Shown: piece by piece, positions 11,095-23,225 of the stretch | Position numbering within the stretch: position 1 is the first letter of the stretch | Layout: the number at the start of each line of letters is the position of its first letter | Origin: Moringa oleifera | Lineage: Eukaryota; Streptophyta; Magnoliopsida; Brassicales; Moringaceae | Direction of reading: 5' to 3' | NCBI GenBank assembly: GCA_021397835.1 | Contig: JAJFZO010000191.1 | Span: 7,760,001-7,824,000, forward strand | Length of the DNA: 64,000 bases | Translations under genes and position numbers: made by a program | The notes under the pieces: model-generated | Told to the model about the DNA's origin: nothing | Databases searched by the model: none | Seen by the model: only the letters and a program-made list of their open reading frames with translations

Positions 11095-11660
11095 AAAAAT
11101 AATTTAAATAAAATTTATATTATATTTTAAATTTACTTGTTAAATTTAAATATTTTGTTTCACCCAAGTTATTTTTTATATTTTTTTAAAAAATAGTATT
11201 AAAAAATTATTTTTAATAACAATAATTTAAATATATTTTATAAAAAATTTGACTTAAGTCAAATTTTGGTTTACAAGATCTTTAATTTAAATATTTTAAA
11301 TTTTTTAATTTTTTACAAAGTTCAATTTGGTTTAAAATTGATAGATTAGAGTTTGATTTATCACTTTTTAAACATCGTAATTTGTTTGATTATATAGGAT
11401 AAATATTAAAATTTTATATAAAATTTACCAAAATTTAATTATATAATAAACATTTTTTATATAAATTTCCAAATTAAAACTTATAAACCTACATTAATCA
11501 AATACATATATTTTGATTTTTTTGTTATAATGTTTAAGATATGAAATGAGTACTATTATATCTATATAACAAATATTGAACTTATTTCTTTCTTTTCATT
11601 ATTTATTTATTTATAAAATGTATGATCATTGAAAAGACAAATTTATCTTGTTGTTCTTTT
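11095..11660. other. AT-rich spacer, no gene seen
   Basis: Simple A/T-rich sequence with no frame, family similarity or clear repeat structure. Confidence 0.6.
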
Positions 11661-11699
11661 AGTTTTATTCCCAGACTTCCAGGATTCATGCACAATCTG

Positions 11700-12140
11700 A
11701 TACTGTCATTCACTCGGAGTTTATCTCACTGATTTCTCTTTTATGGAACGATTGCAATACCCATCAGATAACCTCATAGAGGCACTTCTGTTCCTTTCTC
11801 ATTTCATGGGAGACATTCATCAGGTACCGTAGGACACTGACCATAACAGATGCTGGATTCTCCTTTATTTCTCTGCACTTCAATATTGGATTAATTTGAC
11901 GAATGCAGCTCTACATGTGGGTTTTACTTCAGACAGGGGGAGCCAATATCATTGAAGTTCATTGGTACACGAGGAAGCAAAATCTTCACCATGTGAGTTC
12001 GGTTATCCATGCAAGTAAGCAAGCTCCGCAGCAGATCACATTACATGTAAGCACTAATCAAGACATGCAGGTTTGGGAGAACAACTTAATCGAGACAGCT
12101 GAAGGTTCTATAATGCAAATGTAGGTGACCTGATCGTTGC
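11700..12140 (+). pseudogene. S1/P1-type (bifunctional) nuclease fragment, broken
   Basis: Three exon-like pieces match plant endonuclease ENDO/BFN proteins, which degrade RNA and single-stranded DNA using zinc. Piece 1 ends at 11823 with NLIEALLFLSHFMGDIHQ, which includes zinc-site residues of the family, followed by a GT donor. Piece 2 (11909-11992) reads LHVGFTSDRG, then after a one-base frame change NIIEVHWYTRKQNLHH, again followed by GTGAGT. Piece 3 (12071-about 12140) reads VWENNLIETAE, then after a small deletion RFYNANVGDLIVAVK. The N-terminal half and the rest of the C-terminal half are missing. The 3' end abuts the USP fragment on the other strand. Confidence 0.85.
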
Positions 12141-12284
12141 CGTGAAAATGATGGGTGCAGATCCGGTGATTGAATCTTTCACATTGTCAAGAACCCACAT
12201 GAGCGCATGGTGACTGTACTCACTCTCATCAATGGCTATCATCACCTTCTTCCCAGGCCGTCCGTCACCTTCTGGGTCTGCCAT
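12141..12284 (-). pseudogene. Universal stress protein exon 1, orphan fragment
   Basis: From ATG at 12284 the minus strand encodes MADPEGDGRPGKKVMIAIDE and then SEYSHHALMWVLDNVKDSIT and IIFTAT. This is the first beta strand and helix of the USP fold and is close to exon 1 of the intact genes at 13930 and 31750. No exons 2 to 4 follow; instead the sequence runs into the nuclease fragment. The start region is intact, but a full USP cannot be made. It is a third copy in the local USP group. Confidence 0.88.
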
Positions 12285-12927
12285 TGCTATACTTACGGTT
12301 TAGACCTAATACACAAACTAATGAGACAAAACACCTACCCAGATAGTCTGTATCAACGTATATGGATAAGTCTGGAGCTAATAGAGACAAAACTGGGTGT
12401 TGAATTCGGAATTCAGTGAAATGGGCGGTTGGGAAGCAGATGGCAGGGTTTCATGAGCAACTGGGGAACGAGGATCCATGTGGCGCGCCCTGCGAACGGG
12501 GTGGTTGTTTCTGAGTTGGTGACATTTAATTCAATGGATAGACACTATAGACCATTGCTTGTTAGATACTCTTTTGGGTCATTTTAATAATAATATTGAA
12601 GGTGGATGGCTTGCTAATGTCTCAGATGCAAAGGTCCTCTGCTTTGGTGGCTTTTGATTTTCTGTTTTAATGAGCCTTCTAAAATGTCTTTTGTGATCTC
12701 TTTTAGATAAAAGGGAGTATGATCAAATACAGTCAGACTCATCTTCCAACTGGGCACTACAGAAAATACAGAAGGTCATAGCCAAATCTTTTTAACACAT
12801 TACTTCTGCACTCAAATTCTAAAGCACATATCTATCAGCTGTAGAACTTCTGCAACAACTTCTTCATATTATCAAATATTCGGATCTGTGGATGTTATTT
12901 GATGTGGTTCCATAAGTAAAATCTTGG
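12285..12927. other. Spacer between the USP fragment and the intact USP gene
   Basis: 12285-12560 is GC-richer and probably the old 5' region of the USP fragment; its short frames match nothing I recognise. 12650-12927 is the expected 3' untranslated and terminator region of the next gene. Confidence 0.45.
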
Positions 12928-13930
12928 TCAGCCTTCTTTCTCCAGAACTAAAACAGGGCACTTGGCGCTCTTTGAGTAATAGCTGCTAATGCTCCCCTGG
13001 TAAACCCTGTATCAACAAGGATTTATAACTTTCTTTAGAAAACAGCAAGAGTATCTTCTCAATGAGTCAAGGAACTTGAATACAATATGGCATGGCATCG
13101 TCTGGTTTGTTATGTGTATCATTTAAGGCAGAACCTATAGTATAGTGTCAAAAGAGACAGAATATGCACTGGATCCATGAGTACGAGAGCATCTAACCTT
13201 TTGAGGATACCATGGTACTGATCACCAGTCACTAGTAGATCGATTTGGTACTTTTGAACTGCTCTGCATATGGCCTCCTTAGGATCCCCTACTTCCGTAA
13301 CTGTTTCTGCAATTATCTGTGGGGAGCAAAACAGTCAGTGTGTCCCCCAAATGCTCAAAAACAGTAAGATTGATCCATAAATTTCTCTGATTTGTCCTCT
13401 CGTATGAACAGAACTAGGAAAAGAGCAAATCTGTACTTGAAACAAACAAGATAAGGGGAAGCAAGGCATCATAAATAAAGGCAATGTTTATTCTCAAAAT
13501 TTCACAATTCCACACAGATAAATGAATACCCCTTGTCTTGCACAGATCCTTTTAGCTTTCTCCAAGATACCCAATGAAACCTTCTTATTTTGCTCTTGAG
13601 CAGACCTGATCAGAGCTGGGCCTGCAATTCAAGACTTGAGCATGTTTAATATCGGTAAGGAAGATACTGAGATTACAGAAACCAGAACAGAGAATACAAG
13701 AGTCGGAACACTTAACCGGCTGAGAATGGAGAGTACAAGCAAGCAAAACCAAGTGATCCTGCAAAGCCACCATGGCAAGGAGGAGGTGGCTGTGCTGCAA
13801 ATATGACGAGCTGTGACTTCGCCATTGATTCTTTGAGATTCTTGAGCACCCAAATGAGCACATGGTAACTGGACTCGGTCTCATCAATGGCCACCATCAC
13901 CTTCTTCTTCGACCCTTCTTTTCCTTCCAT
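12928..13930 (-). CDS. Universal stress protein (USP-A-like), 4 exons, 167 aa
   Basis: Exons: 13930-13717, 13621-13530, 13316-13198, 13006-12928. Junctions are GT-AG, phases join cleanly, and the total is 504 nt including TGA. The start gives MEGKEGSKKKVMVAIDETES; an upstream in-frame ATG at 14026 exists, but family length favours 13930. USPs are small alpha/beta proteins, usually cytosolic or nuclear, that bind ATP or AMP and respond to stress. Residues 11-17 form the first strand with its aspartate, and the C-terminus is CPVLVLEKEG. The nucleotide loop is unusual: the family has G-x2-G-x9-G-S, but here it reads GDQYHGILKRVYQGS, so the second glycine is replaced by tyrosine, and ATP binding may be weak or lost. 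The loop after strand 2 carries four prolines. Exons 2, 3 and 4 have the same lengths as in the gene at 30368-31750. Confidence 0.92.
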
Positions 13931-15358
13931 TTCAGATGAAGATGGCAGACGATCTCTGCTTCTGATACAAGGAACTTTTAGTTCGAACACAAAAGCAAGT
14001 AACTGAAACCATTTATAATAAAACACGGGGAGGTTTGTTCATGAACAGAGCAGAGGTTTGAAACGGAGACATGGAAGGGAGAGTAATGACAACATAGAAT
14101 GGTAACAAACAATTAAGATTTGAAAAAAAAATTCAATTAATTGCCACCAAAGTCAAACAAAGAAATTTTGAAAAGGAAATTCATCGTAATAAAACCCTTT
14201 TCCTTGGAATAAGTTGCAAACCAAAGTCTTATTGCTTTAAAAAATAGTCTGTTTTCTCCGTAACAATTTAATTAAACCTGTTCTTAATTATTGGGATCAC
14301 AGAATATTCCACTTGTTTTATTTTTATAAACATTCAGTGACTTTCAGAAATATTTGGTTTGATCCTATGATCAAAAATTAATGGAATGTTTAAAATATTT
14401 TTGTAAATAGTTTAGATACAGCAAACACAAAATATTGCCATGTTTGTCTACGCTTCCAAGGCTATTGTTCTTTTAGGCAAGCAAACAAAGGTTACTCCAC
14501 CGGGCAAGCAACCATGAGAAGAAGCAATCCAAATGCTAATGTGAAGACAAATTACAGTCAATGGATATGGAAACTCTGATATATTGTAGTCCAGATTAGC
14601 TGGCGGGCGTCAGCCAACTGAGTAATTTTTCAGCTATGTCCATGTTTTTTAGATGAGAAAAGTGCCAACTTTTGTTTTTTTAAGATGCAAATGCTATGTA
14701 GGGTGTTATTTGTTTGCTGAATTCTTCTCCTGATGATAGAAAGTTTTCGACTCACAACCTATGGTAATAACTACCCAGGAGAGACAAACACAGAATAGAA
14801 GGACAATAGCCATGAGTTACGTATGATGACCCCGTTTGATGACAAAACTCTACAGTTTATAAAAATAAAGGACCAACGAGAAATAGATACATCTTTTTGT
14901 TTACCATCACAATGTCATTACACGAATCCAAATACGAGTCACATTATTTATCTTGAAATAAAAATCTTAAATTTCATTGTACTAATAAAAGAATTGATAT
15001 CACTTAAAAATAGCCAGGGTTAGAGATTGGAGGTACTTTTAATTTTCAGAATTGAGATTGTGTTGATAGAATTTACAAGAAAGTAATAATTAAAGGAACA
15101 TTATTGGGTGATTGAGATATTTTTTGATATTTAAGTTAGAGAATGGATTAAACATGGTTAAAGATAAAGATTATGTGAATAGGACTTATTTGGGTTCCTC
15201 ATCTTATAGTTTGACCAAAGAGTATCATAATAATTGAATTGTGCTAGGACCAATCTAATCTCGTTATGTGGTTGATCTCTCTTAGACTCTATCAATATGG
15301 TTACTCTCATGCTACATAGCTGTTTGGCATCTCCTTCGTAAGGTGTGACTTTCTTTGC
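13931..15358. other. Upstream region of the USP gene and AT-rich spacer
   Basis: 13931-14100 is probably the 5' untranslated leader and core promoter. From 14100 to 15358 I see only AT-rich DNA with short chance frames. Confidence 0.5.
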
Positions 15359-16463
15359 TGTTAGCCTCATAAAGCCATTAATGGCTTGATTTTGATGATA
15401 ATATATACATTATAAAGAACTAACTTGTTCATCAAGTGTGCAGTGATTATAAACAATAATGAATAAGAAGTTAAGGCTAGTGTGTGCTTAATGAGGATGA
15501 AGAAAAGAAGAGCTACGTTCGGGGTAAGGTTCTTTTTATTCATATGTAATCTCTTCAAATTGCTCAATTAAGATGAATGATTACACATACACACATTTGT
15601 GCAATCCTTTCAAATATTTTGCTATTGTAAAAATCCAGTTTTGAATCTTGTTTTTAAAACAAATTTAAAACAAGTTTTTCAAAAATATTAATATGCACAA
15701 TATTAGTGGTTTGAAGCTTTCGAGCACAGGAAAGGAAAAATGGATCTAAGAATTGTATCAAGCGGTACCACCAACCATAAGGACAATATCATTACCCTAG
15801 TCATTGCCTAAGGTGATACCACTGGCCTATCAGGAAGTAGTATTGGCTCATTTAAGAAGTATTGAGGTAGTACTACCAATCCTTTAAGCCTTGACATCAG
15901 TATAATGTTTACAATTCAAAATTTGTGCTAGTACTAGCTATTTTGAGAGGTAATAACCATAGAGGAGGCAGTAACAATAATAAATATTTTTAAAATGTGT
16001 TTGAATGAGTAACGACTAGATTTTTGAATTTAGGCATAAAAACCTTTTTAAAAACATGAGTAATTACTCTTGTGCATGTCCAATGGTCTATCCAAATATT
16101 TTCGCTTGCTCTTCACTCATCTCATTACACTAATCATGATATATAAGGCAAATTTATTAGCTTGAGCCTTCATGGTTTGATTATACTTTTGGAAAGAGTT
16201 ATTCGTTTGGAAGAAATTTAACTTTCTTTGTTGTATGCATTGGGTTATAAGGTGTGGGATTCACCTTATTGTAAAAATGTTAGTTGGAGTATATGATCAA
16301 GTGCGATTTGAAAGGAAAGCTAGTGAAATCCTCAAGTAGCTGCTTGCAGGTATGGATATAAGTAAGGTTGCTAAACCACATAAAAATCTAAGAGTTTGAA
16401 TTTCTTTTCCCTAGTCTCTTTAATTTTTGCAATTTACTTATTTCTTGTATGCTTCTATACAAG
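15359..16463 (+). repeat. Probable LTR of a SIRE/Maximus-type Ty1/copia element, no coding region attached
   Basis: It starts TGTTAGCC with TTGATTTTGATGAT soon after, a common opening of these LTRs. The centre repeats GGTACCACC-like motifs (15763-15870), and the end carries GCTAAACCACATAAAAATC, the typical R-U5 motif of this group. A matching, shorter minus-strand copy lies at 51295-51590. No primer site or gag follows, so it may be a solo LTR. The right end is approximate, and I could not confirm a target duplication. Confidence 0.55.
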
Positions 16464-16668
16464 ATATTATGTGAATGAACCCACTCTACTATTGAATCTA
16501 ATGAGTTAAGATTAAAGTAAATTAAATGAAGTAAATACAAAAGGTAAAAGGTTAAAAGTTCACTATTTATTCTAAAATTGAAAAGAGATTCGAAACAATT
16601 AAAAAAAGAAAGAATCAAAGAAATGATTTTCCATTTTTTACATATTCATTCAAAAAGAAAGTTACATG

Positions 16669-17125
16669 TTTTGAATTAAGTTATTTCATTTAAAAAGGAA
16701 CCTTATAAAGATCATATTGATTCTGATCAAAGAAAGACAGGATTAACTGAGGTTGTTCAAACAGGTACAGGTCAACTAAACTATATTCCTATAGCATTTG
16801 GGGTTATGGATTTTCAGTTTAAGGGGGTGGGGGGTGAGGGGTAGGTAGTATGGGATCCGTAGTAGGCAAGAAAATCATCGATTTGATCGAGTATGCTACC
16901 ACTAAAATTTTACCTTTTATTCTAGTGTGTGCTTCTGGAGGAGCACGGATACAAGAAGGAAGTTTAAATTTATCTTCCACTTTGTATGATTATTAATCAA
17001 ACAAAAAGTTATTCCATGTATCAATTCTTACATCTCTTACTACCACTGAGGTGACAGCTAGCTTCGGTATATTGGGGGATATCATTAGTGCCAAACCTAA
17101 TGCTTATATTGCATTTGTGGGTAAA
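16669..17125 (+). pseudogene. accD: Nuclear copy of plastid accD (acetyl-CoA carboxylase beta subunit), degenerate
   Basis: The frame matches the C-terminal carboxyltransferase domain of plastid AccD, which makes malonyl-CoA for fatty acid synthesis. Blocks seen are [71 protein letters not shown] and [16 protein letters not shown]. It has an insertion or duplication in a G-rich run (16823-16847), a deletion of about six codons after SLNL, and in-frame stops. Both ends of the gene are missing. It is a plastid-to-nucleus transfer that has decayed. Confidence 0.93.
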
Positions 17126-17825
17126 TTTGACAAATTTCATAAATAAATTTTCAATTATTGCTAAAATGAGTGAAAAATTTTAAAAACTCAATTTAGTTCC
17201 TTTGGGTTTTTTACTTATGGCCAACATCTATAACATATTATACTTATACATTGAAATTTGGCATATGGATACTTTGTAATACGATACACTAAAACTTTGT
17301 AACTTGGTATATTAACATGCACCTCTTATACATTAACATTGTCGGTTTGGCTAAACCTCCTTCGAAGGGCTTCTCCCAAAGTTGAGCTTGCTTGCTTTTA
17401 GATCATAATGGTTGCCTCTTGTGGCTCTTAAGCATACTTCTTTTGGTCTTGTTAGGGATTGAGTCCTTAGTCATATTTATCACATTAAAGGTCCTTCACT
17501 CTTTTAGTTGAAAAAGTCATTTTGACGTACTTAAACTCTAAAGCAAAAAAAAAATTGTTCACATCTTTTGTAGATTATGACAGACCCCTTAATGACATCT
17601 TAACATCTTTGCTTTTTCTCTCGCATATTTTAGTGATTTAATAATGACTTCATATTGTTACGACTTGAAAGCTTCATACTAGCTTGCATGTTTAACATCG
17701 ACTTGACGACTTTGTGAAAGCTCTATAAGATCCTTCAACAATAGAGGCTTAAAAAATTTAATTAGTTATTATTTATTATTAAATTTTACTTAATAATTTT
17801 TTATTGTTTTACTTATGATGTTGAG
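17126..17825. other. Unassigned spacer
   Basis: Moderately AT-rich, with no frame or repeat I can name. The short stretch around 17340-17480 is less AT-rich and could be an old repeat remnant. Confidence 0.4.
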
Positions 17826-17947
17826 CACTGTTGTTGAGAAGTGCTCAACAACGAAGTGAGACTTTTTTTTTTGTGTTTTTTTTTTCAAAAGTAAGTTACA
17901 CAACTTTTTTTTTTTAGTTATATATATAAATATATATATTCTTCACT
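17826..17947. repeat. Left flank of the CACTA element: part of a repeat of about 115 bp
   Basis: GAAGTGAGAC, then T-runs, then CAAAAGTAAGTTACACAAC and a further T-run. The same order occurs in the two units at 26920-27150, so the CACTA element appears to split one array. Confidence 0.55.
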
Positions 17948-20159
17948 CATTACAAGAAAAATAACTTCTCTACAATTTTTTTTCTATGAATTGCACATTC
18001 TTAAAGAAAAGTGTTCATTCTTTATGAATTTTGAGAATTTGTATAGAATGTTGTAATATAAATTAGCTTGAAACCTTTCTCTAAGAATACAATCGTATAC
18101 TAGTTACACAGTCATAGAGAAAGATTTTGGCAAGTAAACAGATGCTCTTCTTATACTCACCCAATTGATGGCATTGTTTTTTGGCGCTAAAATTATCTCA
18201 TTTTCTGTGAATAAATGTTTTCCTTTATACATGTAAATCATAGAGAATTGTGATATCATAGTGCACGAATAAGTATTCATAGAGAAAAAGAATTATTTGA
18301 TTTATTTCATAAAAAATTTAAAATTGAATCCATAAAACAATCCTTTACAAATTGATTTTCATTAAATATGAATATATTCTTTAAATAAAATATATTATCT
18401 ATTTTTCTCTATAAATGACGACTTAATTTTTTAAAAAATTTTAATTCATAGTAAAATAAAAATAATTTTTATTCTAAATACTAACCCTAAAAGACAACTC
18501 TTTCATCCTGACCTACATTAATCATTCACCCTCTCTTATGGGTTTTACCGCCACCGTTGCAGTCAAGCTACAGCTAATTTGATCGCATCAATTAAATTAG
18601 GGTTCGCCACTCTCCTCCTCATGCAGTAAGTCTTCATCTTATAACCTTCATAGTTCATTTGATTAAATTAAGATGAATTCATTCAAAACATTGATAACTT
18701 TCTCCACATCTCTTAGTCTTTATCTTGTTGTAAAGAAATATTTGATTTTGAAAGGTAAGTTCATGGAAAATCTTCATAAATCTTATGGTGAATCTCCCTA
18801 TTTATTTAATAGTTTGATTGGTTTTTTTTTTTGGTTTCCTAAGTGAAAGTTTTGTTTGTTTCAATGATTACTGTTTTTACCCTTGTTTATGTTTGCATAC
18901 CTTGCTATTGTGTCTTTAGTTGAAAATTGATTAAATTAATTTTCATGTAGCAGAGATTTAATCTCCCTTATCTATTTATATTTGGTTCTATAAGTTTTCT
19001 TTGGTTACTTGAATTTTTATATTGTTGAAATATTTACAATGAAAGTTTTATAACTTAATGGTGTAATTTTGGTGTTGAATCAGTCATTTTGGGCTTGTAA
19101 TGCAACTTTTGGTTAGTTTCCTTAAGTGATGTTGAATTTGAGAAATGGTTTTGGTTAGAATTTTTAATTTGGAGGTTGCATGTTGAAAATGAGCTTCTAG
19201 TTTGTCGAGAAAAATTAATTACTTTTAATAATGATGCTTCTTTTTCTATAGTTATTTATTATATATATTCAAACATTTGTCATTTTGTACCTTAAAATTA
19301 AACTAAAAATAGTATTGTTATGCAATAAGAGCTTATTTTCTATATTCTTAAATTGCTTGTTGATAAATGGCTTTAATATTTACTCCAGCTTTAAGGATGA
19401 ACACATTTAAAGATTTAAATTAGATTAGGTAATGTAACTTGATTGTGACTTTAAAAATAATGCCACTGGGCTTTTTTTACTTTTTGTTCTATTCTCTTGC
19501 TATAAAAGTTCTATTGCATACATCTTCTTTATTGGAGTTTATGTTTTTGGTTTTGTTTTAATTTATTTACTTCTAAGAAAATATAAAATTATGATCGCTC
19601 CTAGTTTAGATGAAGTATTTGTTTCAACATTTTGAAAATAATTCTAAGCTCAAATAATTATGCAAATTTTCCTTGCACTCTTGCAGATAAAAGATTTACA
19701 AGCAACCATGTTTCTAATTACAAATGCATTGATGCTCTCTCAAGCATGCACTAGCCAAAGAGTAAGAACTATATACCTATATGTGTTCTGTATTTTGTTT
19801 GGCTATTTTCTTAAGTTTAGTTCCTATTTGAATAAATTCTTTTTTAATTGGTTGATCTTGATTGTAACCATTCTTTACGACCTTAATTCATTACTAATTA
19901 GTTGAATATTGATCAAATATTATATTAAAATAAGATAGAATTACAATGTAATGCATCCATGGAGTTGATACATTTATTAAGAAAAGGATTATTAACCAAT
20001 AAGAGAGCATGTATTTCAATCTCTTGCATATTCATAAACAAGTAATACATAAGGCCTTTTTACCTTTATTTATATAATCAGTTTTACTATTATTTTTAAT
20101 TTATGTGGAGCATTTACATAGTGCTTGAAAAATATAAGGTGATTAGATGTTGCCAAATA

Positions 20160-20530
20160 TAATTGATTATTAGACGAATTGCCCATTGCTATTGGACAAT
20201 AGAATTTCTAAAGAGTACAAAAATGAAATTAATGACTTCCTAAATATGACAAAAAATCACCTTGATGAGTTAGGAGAAACATGATGCCCTATGTCGATCA
20301 TGTGAATAATCAATAATGTTTACTTAATTTAATTGAGTCTCGATTGGTGAAGAATGGCTTTCTAGCTACATATATTGTTTAGGACAAGCATGGTAAAGAT
20401 GATTATGTAGAAATAAAGATAGAGACTTATATATCATTTAATGAATCTGATAGGATTGATGTTGCACTATATAATGTTGTTGGTCCAATTGCTAAATGTA
20501 AAAAATATTTCTAAATTTGCTCATGATGAG
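20160..20530 (+). pseudogene. CACTA transposase-associated (N-terminal) domain
   Basis: RISKEYKNEINDFLNMTKNH resembles the start of the plant transposase-associated domain, and LVKNGFLATYIV matches its H-L-x-x-x-G-F-x-x-x-Y-x-x-W block. Stops interrupt it. In the family this cysteine-rich domain precedes TNP2. Confidence 0.7.
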
Positions 20531-20569
20531 TTGTTAAATGCAATCAAAATAAGCATGATGTTTTGTTCA

Positions 20570-21400
20570 TTAAACTTGATAAGGAGTACAAGGGATGCTC
20601 TAACTAATCTTCTTTGATTTTCATTATCAATTAATGCATGTCAAGGGGATGAGCAAGTGGTTTGATTATTCTTTCACTATGTTATTAAAGTTGTTGCATG
20701 ATGCTTTACCAAATGATAATAGATGTCCAAAGAAATTGTATGATGTGAAGAGGTTGTTTATTAATCTTGGTTTGGGATATGAAAACATTGACGTAGCCAA
20801 ATATAATTGTGCTTTATTGTACAAGGATTATACGGAGAAAGGTAACTGTTCAGTTTAGTCATCCGTGATATAAAGCTAGATTAGGGGTTCCAATTGATTA
20901 TACTGTTTTCCAGTTAGTCCATGACTGAAAAGATTACTTTGTTCTAGAGTAACTACTTAAGATATATGTTGGCATCATGAGAAGACTGAATACCATAGGG
21001 TTTTGTGGCATCTTACAAATGGGAAAGCATGAAAGCATTTTGATGCTACATATTCTGACTTTGCAAAGGATTGTCAAAATATGCGGATTAAGTTATTTTT
21101 GATGGCATCAATCCTTTTGAGTAGTAGAGTAGTCAACATAATGTTTGGCTATTGATTGGATTATATATAGTCTACCATCGTGGGAGATAATGAAACAACC
21201 ATACATGCTTTTTTCATTGCTAATTCCAATGCTAAAATTACCAAGAAAGGATTTTAACACATTCATGTAGCCATTAACGAATGAATTAAAGATGTTTTGG
21301 CATAACAATATAATAATATACGATTGATACAAGAATGAATCTTTCAATCTCTAGGCTGCAATTTTATGGATTGTGAGTGATTTTTTAGCTTATAATTATT
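20570..21400 (+). pseudogene. CACTA TNP2-type transposase, degenerate
   Basis: Matches in order: SKWFDYSFTMLLKLLHDALP and LFINLGLGYENIDVAKYNCA (20640-20830). WHHEKTEYHRVLWHLTNGKA follows, then WKHFDATYSDFAKDCQNMRI (20965-21090) and LPPWEIMKQPYMLFSLLIP (21175-21240). These are hallmark TNP2 blocks of plant CACTA elements. At least four stops or shifts occur. Confidence 0.9.
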
Positions 21401-22099
21401 AGTTTAAATAGTCCACCTTTAGGCATAGAGCATGACCTAATTGTGCGCATGGCTCGTTTGCTCAACGGTTAATATCCCACGAGCAGTATTTCATTAGGCA
21501 TTGATATTTCTTGCTACTGAATTATAGTTGGTAAAGAAATAAATCTTTCATTAGAACAATTGAGAAATATAAAACACTTAAATAATTTTCTGGTAAGAAT
21601 ATATTAAGTAAATTACATAATCTACCATCCTTAAGTCCATAAAAGTCCCTGAATAATCACATATACAAAGGAAGTGATTAAGAGATGAGCCAAATTAAAC
21701 CCAAATAAAGTATATTTTTTTGAATTAGATTATTGGCCAAACTTGCTCTTCAATCATAATTTAGATGTCAAAAACATTGAAAAAAATATTTGTGATAATT
21801 TAATTAAAACTATTTTGATTAGAGCCAGCAAAATGAAGGATAATTAAAATATTTGTGAAGATTTATAGTTTAGGTATATGTCAGGATTTATGGTTGCAAT
21901 CAAGATCATTTAGGTAACTTCTTATGCCACATGCCTTGTATTATCTAAGTAAACAAGAGAAACAAAGTTTCTTCTAGTTGATGTAATCAATCCGACTTCT
22001 TGATGGATATGTTTCAAATGTTAGATTTACTAATGATGAAAAGGTATTTGGAAATGAAGACACATGGCTACCTCATTTTTTTTGTAAAGATTATTTTCT

Positions 22100-22490
22100 G
22101 CGGGGTTATTGAATTTTTTAAATGTCGAAAAACAACATTGATTGAACTTTGCATATTTTTCTTCCAAAGTTTTGTATCCATCCAAGTTGGTGGAGTTGAA
22201 GAAAGAAATTGTTGTTATCTTATGTAAATTGGAAGAAAAAAAGTTTACCATATTTTTTGATGATATGGTACACATGTGTGTCCATTTGCCCGATTAAGCA
22301 TTATTAGATGGACCGATGAATGATAGGTGGGTGTTTCGGGTATAATGATATTTAAGCATCTATAAGTAATACTTAAGGAATAAGGCACGACTTGAAGGTT
22401 TTATAGTTGAAGCATATATTATCGATGAAGCATTGACATATATGTTTATGTACTTAAAAAGAAGCTGAGACAAAGTTCAACCAATCAAAA
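22100..22490 (+). pseudogene. CACTA DUF4218 region
   Basis: CIFFFQSFVSIQVGGVEERN, then YHIFFDDMVHMCVHLPD, then LLDGPMNDRWVFRV, then YLRNKARLEGFIVEAYIIDE and ALTYMFMYLKRS follow the DUF4218 pattern that sits C-terminal to TNP2. Several stops break it. Confidence 0.85.
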
Positions 22491-22909
22491 AAGCAACTTT
22501 GACATACCTTAAGGGATAGAACATGTGAGGTGGAAGTGTTCAAGCAACCAACTAGATATTTTGGTAAGATAAATGTTAAAGATTTGGGATGTTAGAAATA
22601 TCATATTCATTAATGTATTCTTAATAATCCAAAATTGATGCATATCTCAAGTAGGTATGATAATTGGCAGTACTTAGTTGTTCAAAATATTTTCATAAAG
22701 AAACCTTATTACTTTCTGCTTATGTAACTAATACAAATAGCTTCTACAAGATCAAGGTTTTAATAATGACCAAATTGATGATATGAAAAAAGTTTTTTTT
22801 TCGATAATTGGTTTAAATCGAAGGTATATTCTAGATTAATCTTCAACATATATTATCTTAAATTATGATTGATATCATGTCATTACTAAATCATTATTGT
22901 TCCTTCGCT

Positions 22910-23194
22910 CATCAATAGATGGAGAGGTTACGATCAAAAAGGTCACGAAGGAGATGAATGAACTATACTTCTTTGTTTTGGGCCCATCAAGTGTTTATAA
23001 AAATTGGTCTTTATTGTTAATGGTGTTCATTGTTATTGTTAGGAAAGGAAAATTTGAAAAACGCAAAAAATAGTGGGGCTCAACACACATAATAATAAAC
23101 TCATTTTATTTTATAGAGCTATCATTAAAGTAAGAGTAGAGTTCCTACTTGACCACAATTTTTTTAATTCAAGTGCTTATGGTACAATATCGAT

Positions 23195-23225
<31 letters not shown>

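Noticed and set aside
12395..12560. GC-richer stretch as another captured gene
   Set aside because: No frame gives a protein I recognise; it is more simply the old 5' region of the USP fragment.
13585..13887. 100- and 74-codon minus-strand frames overlapping USP exon 1
   Set aside because: They read the USP exon and intron in wrong frames; the spliced model explains the sequence better.
18480..18640. CCCTAAA-type word as an interstitial telomere
   Set aside because: Only one unit is present, inside the CACTA 5' region; chance explains it.
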